From Neisseriaceae bacterium (lineage in GTDB: Bacteria; Pseudomonadota; Gammaproteobacteria; Burkholderiales; Neisseriaceae): a stretch of 5,094 nt of DNA. The notes under the pieces are model-generated. The model saw only the letters and a program-made list of their open reading frames with translations. It did no database searches and had not been told where the DNA came from. Shown in pieces: positions 4,604-5,094 of the stretch. Position 1 is the first letter of the stretch. The number at the start of each line of letters is the position of its first letter. The position numbers were made by a program, and so were the translations under genes. The stretch is from assembly GCA_017989485.1 (NCBI GenBank), contig JAGNPU010000171.1:1-5094 (forward strand). The letters are read 5' to 3'.

Positions 4604-5094
4604 TCAAGTTTGGTCTGATGATACAGATTTTTTTTGTAAGACGGCAGCAAAAAAGCCGTCGGTTTGATGCGTGTAAGGGGTTAAGCTGAGCATAGGGCCT
4701 GTATCCAACGGAATTTTAAGCCCCTTCAGTAGCTCGGCGCAATCTAATAATTCAAAATCAGGATGGTTGGCCAAGAATTGCTCAACCTGCTGTTCGTTTT
4801 CTTCCGGCAGAATGCTGCAGGTCGCGTACACCAGGCGGCCGCCGACTTTTAACAGACGGGCGGCGCTGGCCAAAATGGCGGCTTGCTGGGTGATCAGCTG
4901 GGCCACGCTCTCAGGCGACTGGCGGTATTTTAAGTCAGGATTACGGCGTAAGGTGCCCAGACCGGAACAGGGGGCATCCACCAACACGGTGTCGACCTTG
5001 CCCATGAGGCGGCGAATCTTGCTGTCGTTTTCAAGAGACAGCAGTTCCGGGTTGACGTTGGACAAGCCGCAACGGGCCAGGCGTGGCTTCATAT
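4604..5094 (-). CDS. RsmB/NOP-family RNA m5C methyltransferase, C-terminal part (cut by window edge)
   Basis: This is the last 162 or so codons of a SAM-dependent RNA cytosine-5 methyltransferase; the frame is open through the right edge and the Met at 5092 is internal. Numbering from that Met, motif IV is DAPCSGLGTLRRNPDLKYRQ (39-58) with C42, and motif VI is YATCSILPEENE (89-100) with C92, the nucleophile position in this family, preceded by LLKVGGRLVYA (80-90). The end, TPYTHQTDGFFAAVLQK, is the typical terminal strand. The motif IV wording (GLGTLRRNPDLKYRQ) fits a paralogous RsmB/NOP subgroup better than true RsmB/Sun, where I recall GTGVIRRHPDIKW, so I leave the symbol blank; the target base is unknown. 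An eight-A run lies in the coding strand near the end (4628-4635). The stop is 17 bp before grxD. Confidence 0.9.
   Translation of the reverse strand, partial: MKPRLARCGLSNVNPELLSLENDSKIRRLMGKVDTVLVDAPCSGLGTLRRNPDLKYRQSPESVAQLITQQAAILASAARLLKVGGRLVYATCSILPEENEQQVEQFLANHPDFELLDCAELLKGLKIPLDTGPMLSLTPYTHQTDGFFAAVLQKKSVSSDQT

Noticed and set aside
4281..4607. Longer grxD beginning at the TTG at 4607 (108 aa)
   Set aside because: The extra codons contain the AAGGAAAG ribosome-binding site and overlap the methyltransferase stop; the ATG at 4586 matches the family N-terminus.
4640..4660. GACGGC/GCCGTC stem with nine-base loop near the methyltransferase end as a terminator
   Set aside because: It lies inside the coding region (D-G-F-F-A-A-V) and has no T-run on the correct side in either direction.

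Overview
The window looks like ordinary chromosomal housekeeping DNA from a betaproteobacterium, most likely of the order Neisseriales. The best evidence is YebC, whose sequence resembles my memory of Neisseria/Chromobacterium-type YebC (for example the NNGNLGTDG-like region, ALEAGAEDV and the end [14 protein letters not shown]). A DUF2322-like small protein and a CGFS monothiol glutaredoxin fit the same picture. No Neisseria-type DNA uptake sequence was seen, so the family and genus stay open. This assignment comes from recall, not from a search.

All genes lie on the minus strand, so transcription runs from the right edge to the left. From right to left they are: the C-terminal part of an RsmB/NOP-family RNA m5C methyltransferase (cut by the window edge); the monothiol glutaredoxin grxD (17 bp downstream); upp (uracil phosphoribosyltransferase); a DUF2322-like protein; yebC; a 71-residue acidic protein of unknown function; a VanZ-like membrane protein; pepP (Xaa-Pro aminopeptidase); and the N-terminal part of a LysE/RhtB-type exporter (cut by the left edge).

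The units can be partly delimited. The methyltransferase and grxD are probably cotranscribed. An 81-bp gap with a hairpin separates grxD from upp. A 54-bp gap with a GC-rich dyad separates upp from the DUF2322 gene. yebC has its own extended -10 promoter and a leader that can fold into an 11-bp hairpin, and it is followed by a stem-loop. The small acidic gene, the VanZ-like gene and pepP form a tight unit with overlapping ends (1 nt and 14 nt), closed by a clear intrinsic terminator. The LysE-type gene then has its own predicted promoter, whose -35 box lies inside a perfect 17-bp palindrome.

Functionally this mixes RNA modification, Fe-S/redox work, pyrimidine salvage, translation support (YebC) and peptide turnover (PepP), with no shared pathway across the window. 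I saw no insertion sequence, prophage, CRISPR, tRNA/rRNA or defence system. The items most worth a second look are non-coding: the exporter operator, the yebC leader and the intergenic dyads. The unexplained coding item is the 71-aa/VanZ/PepP cassette.
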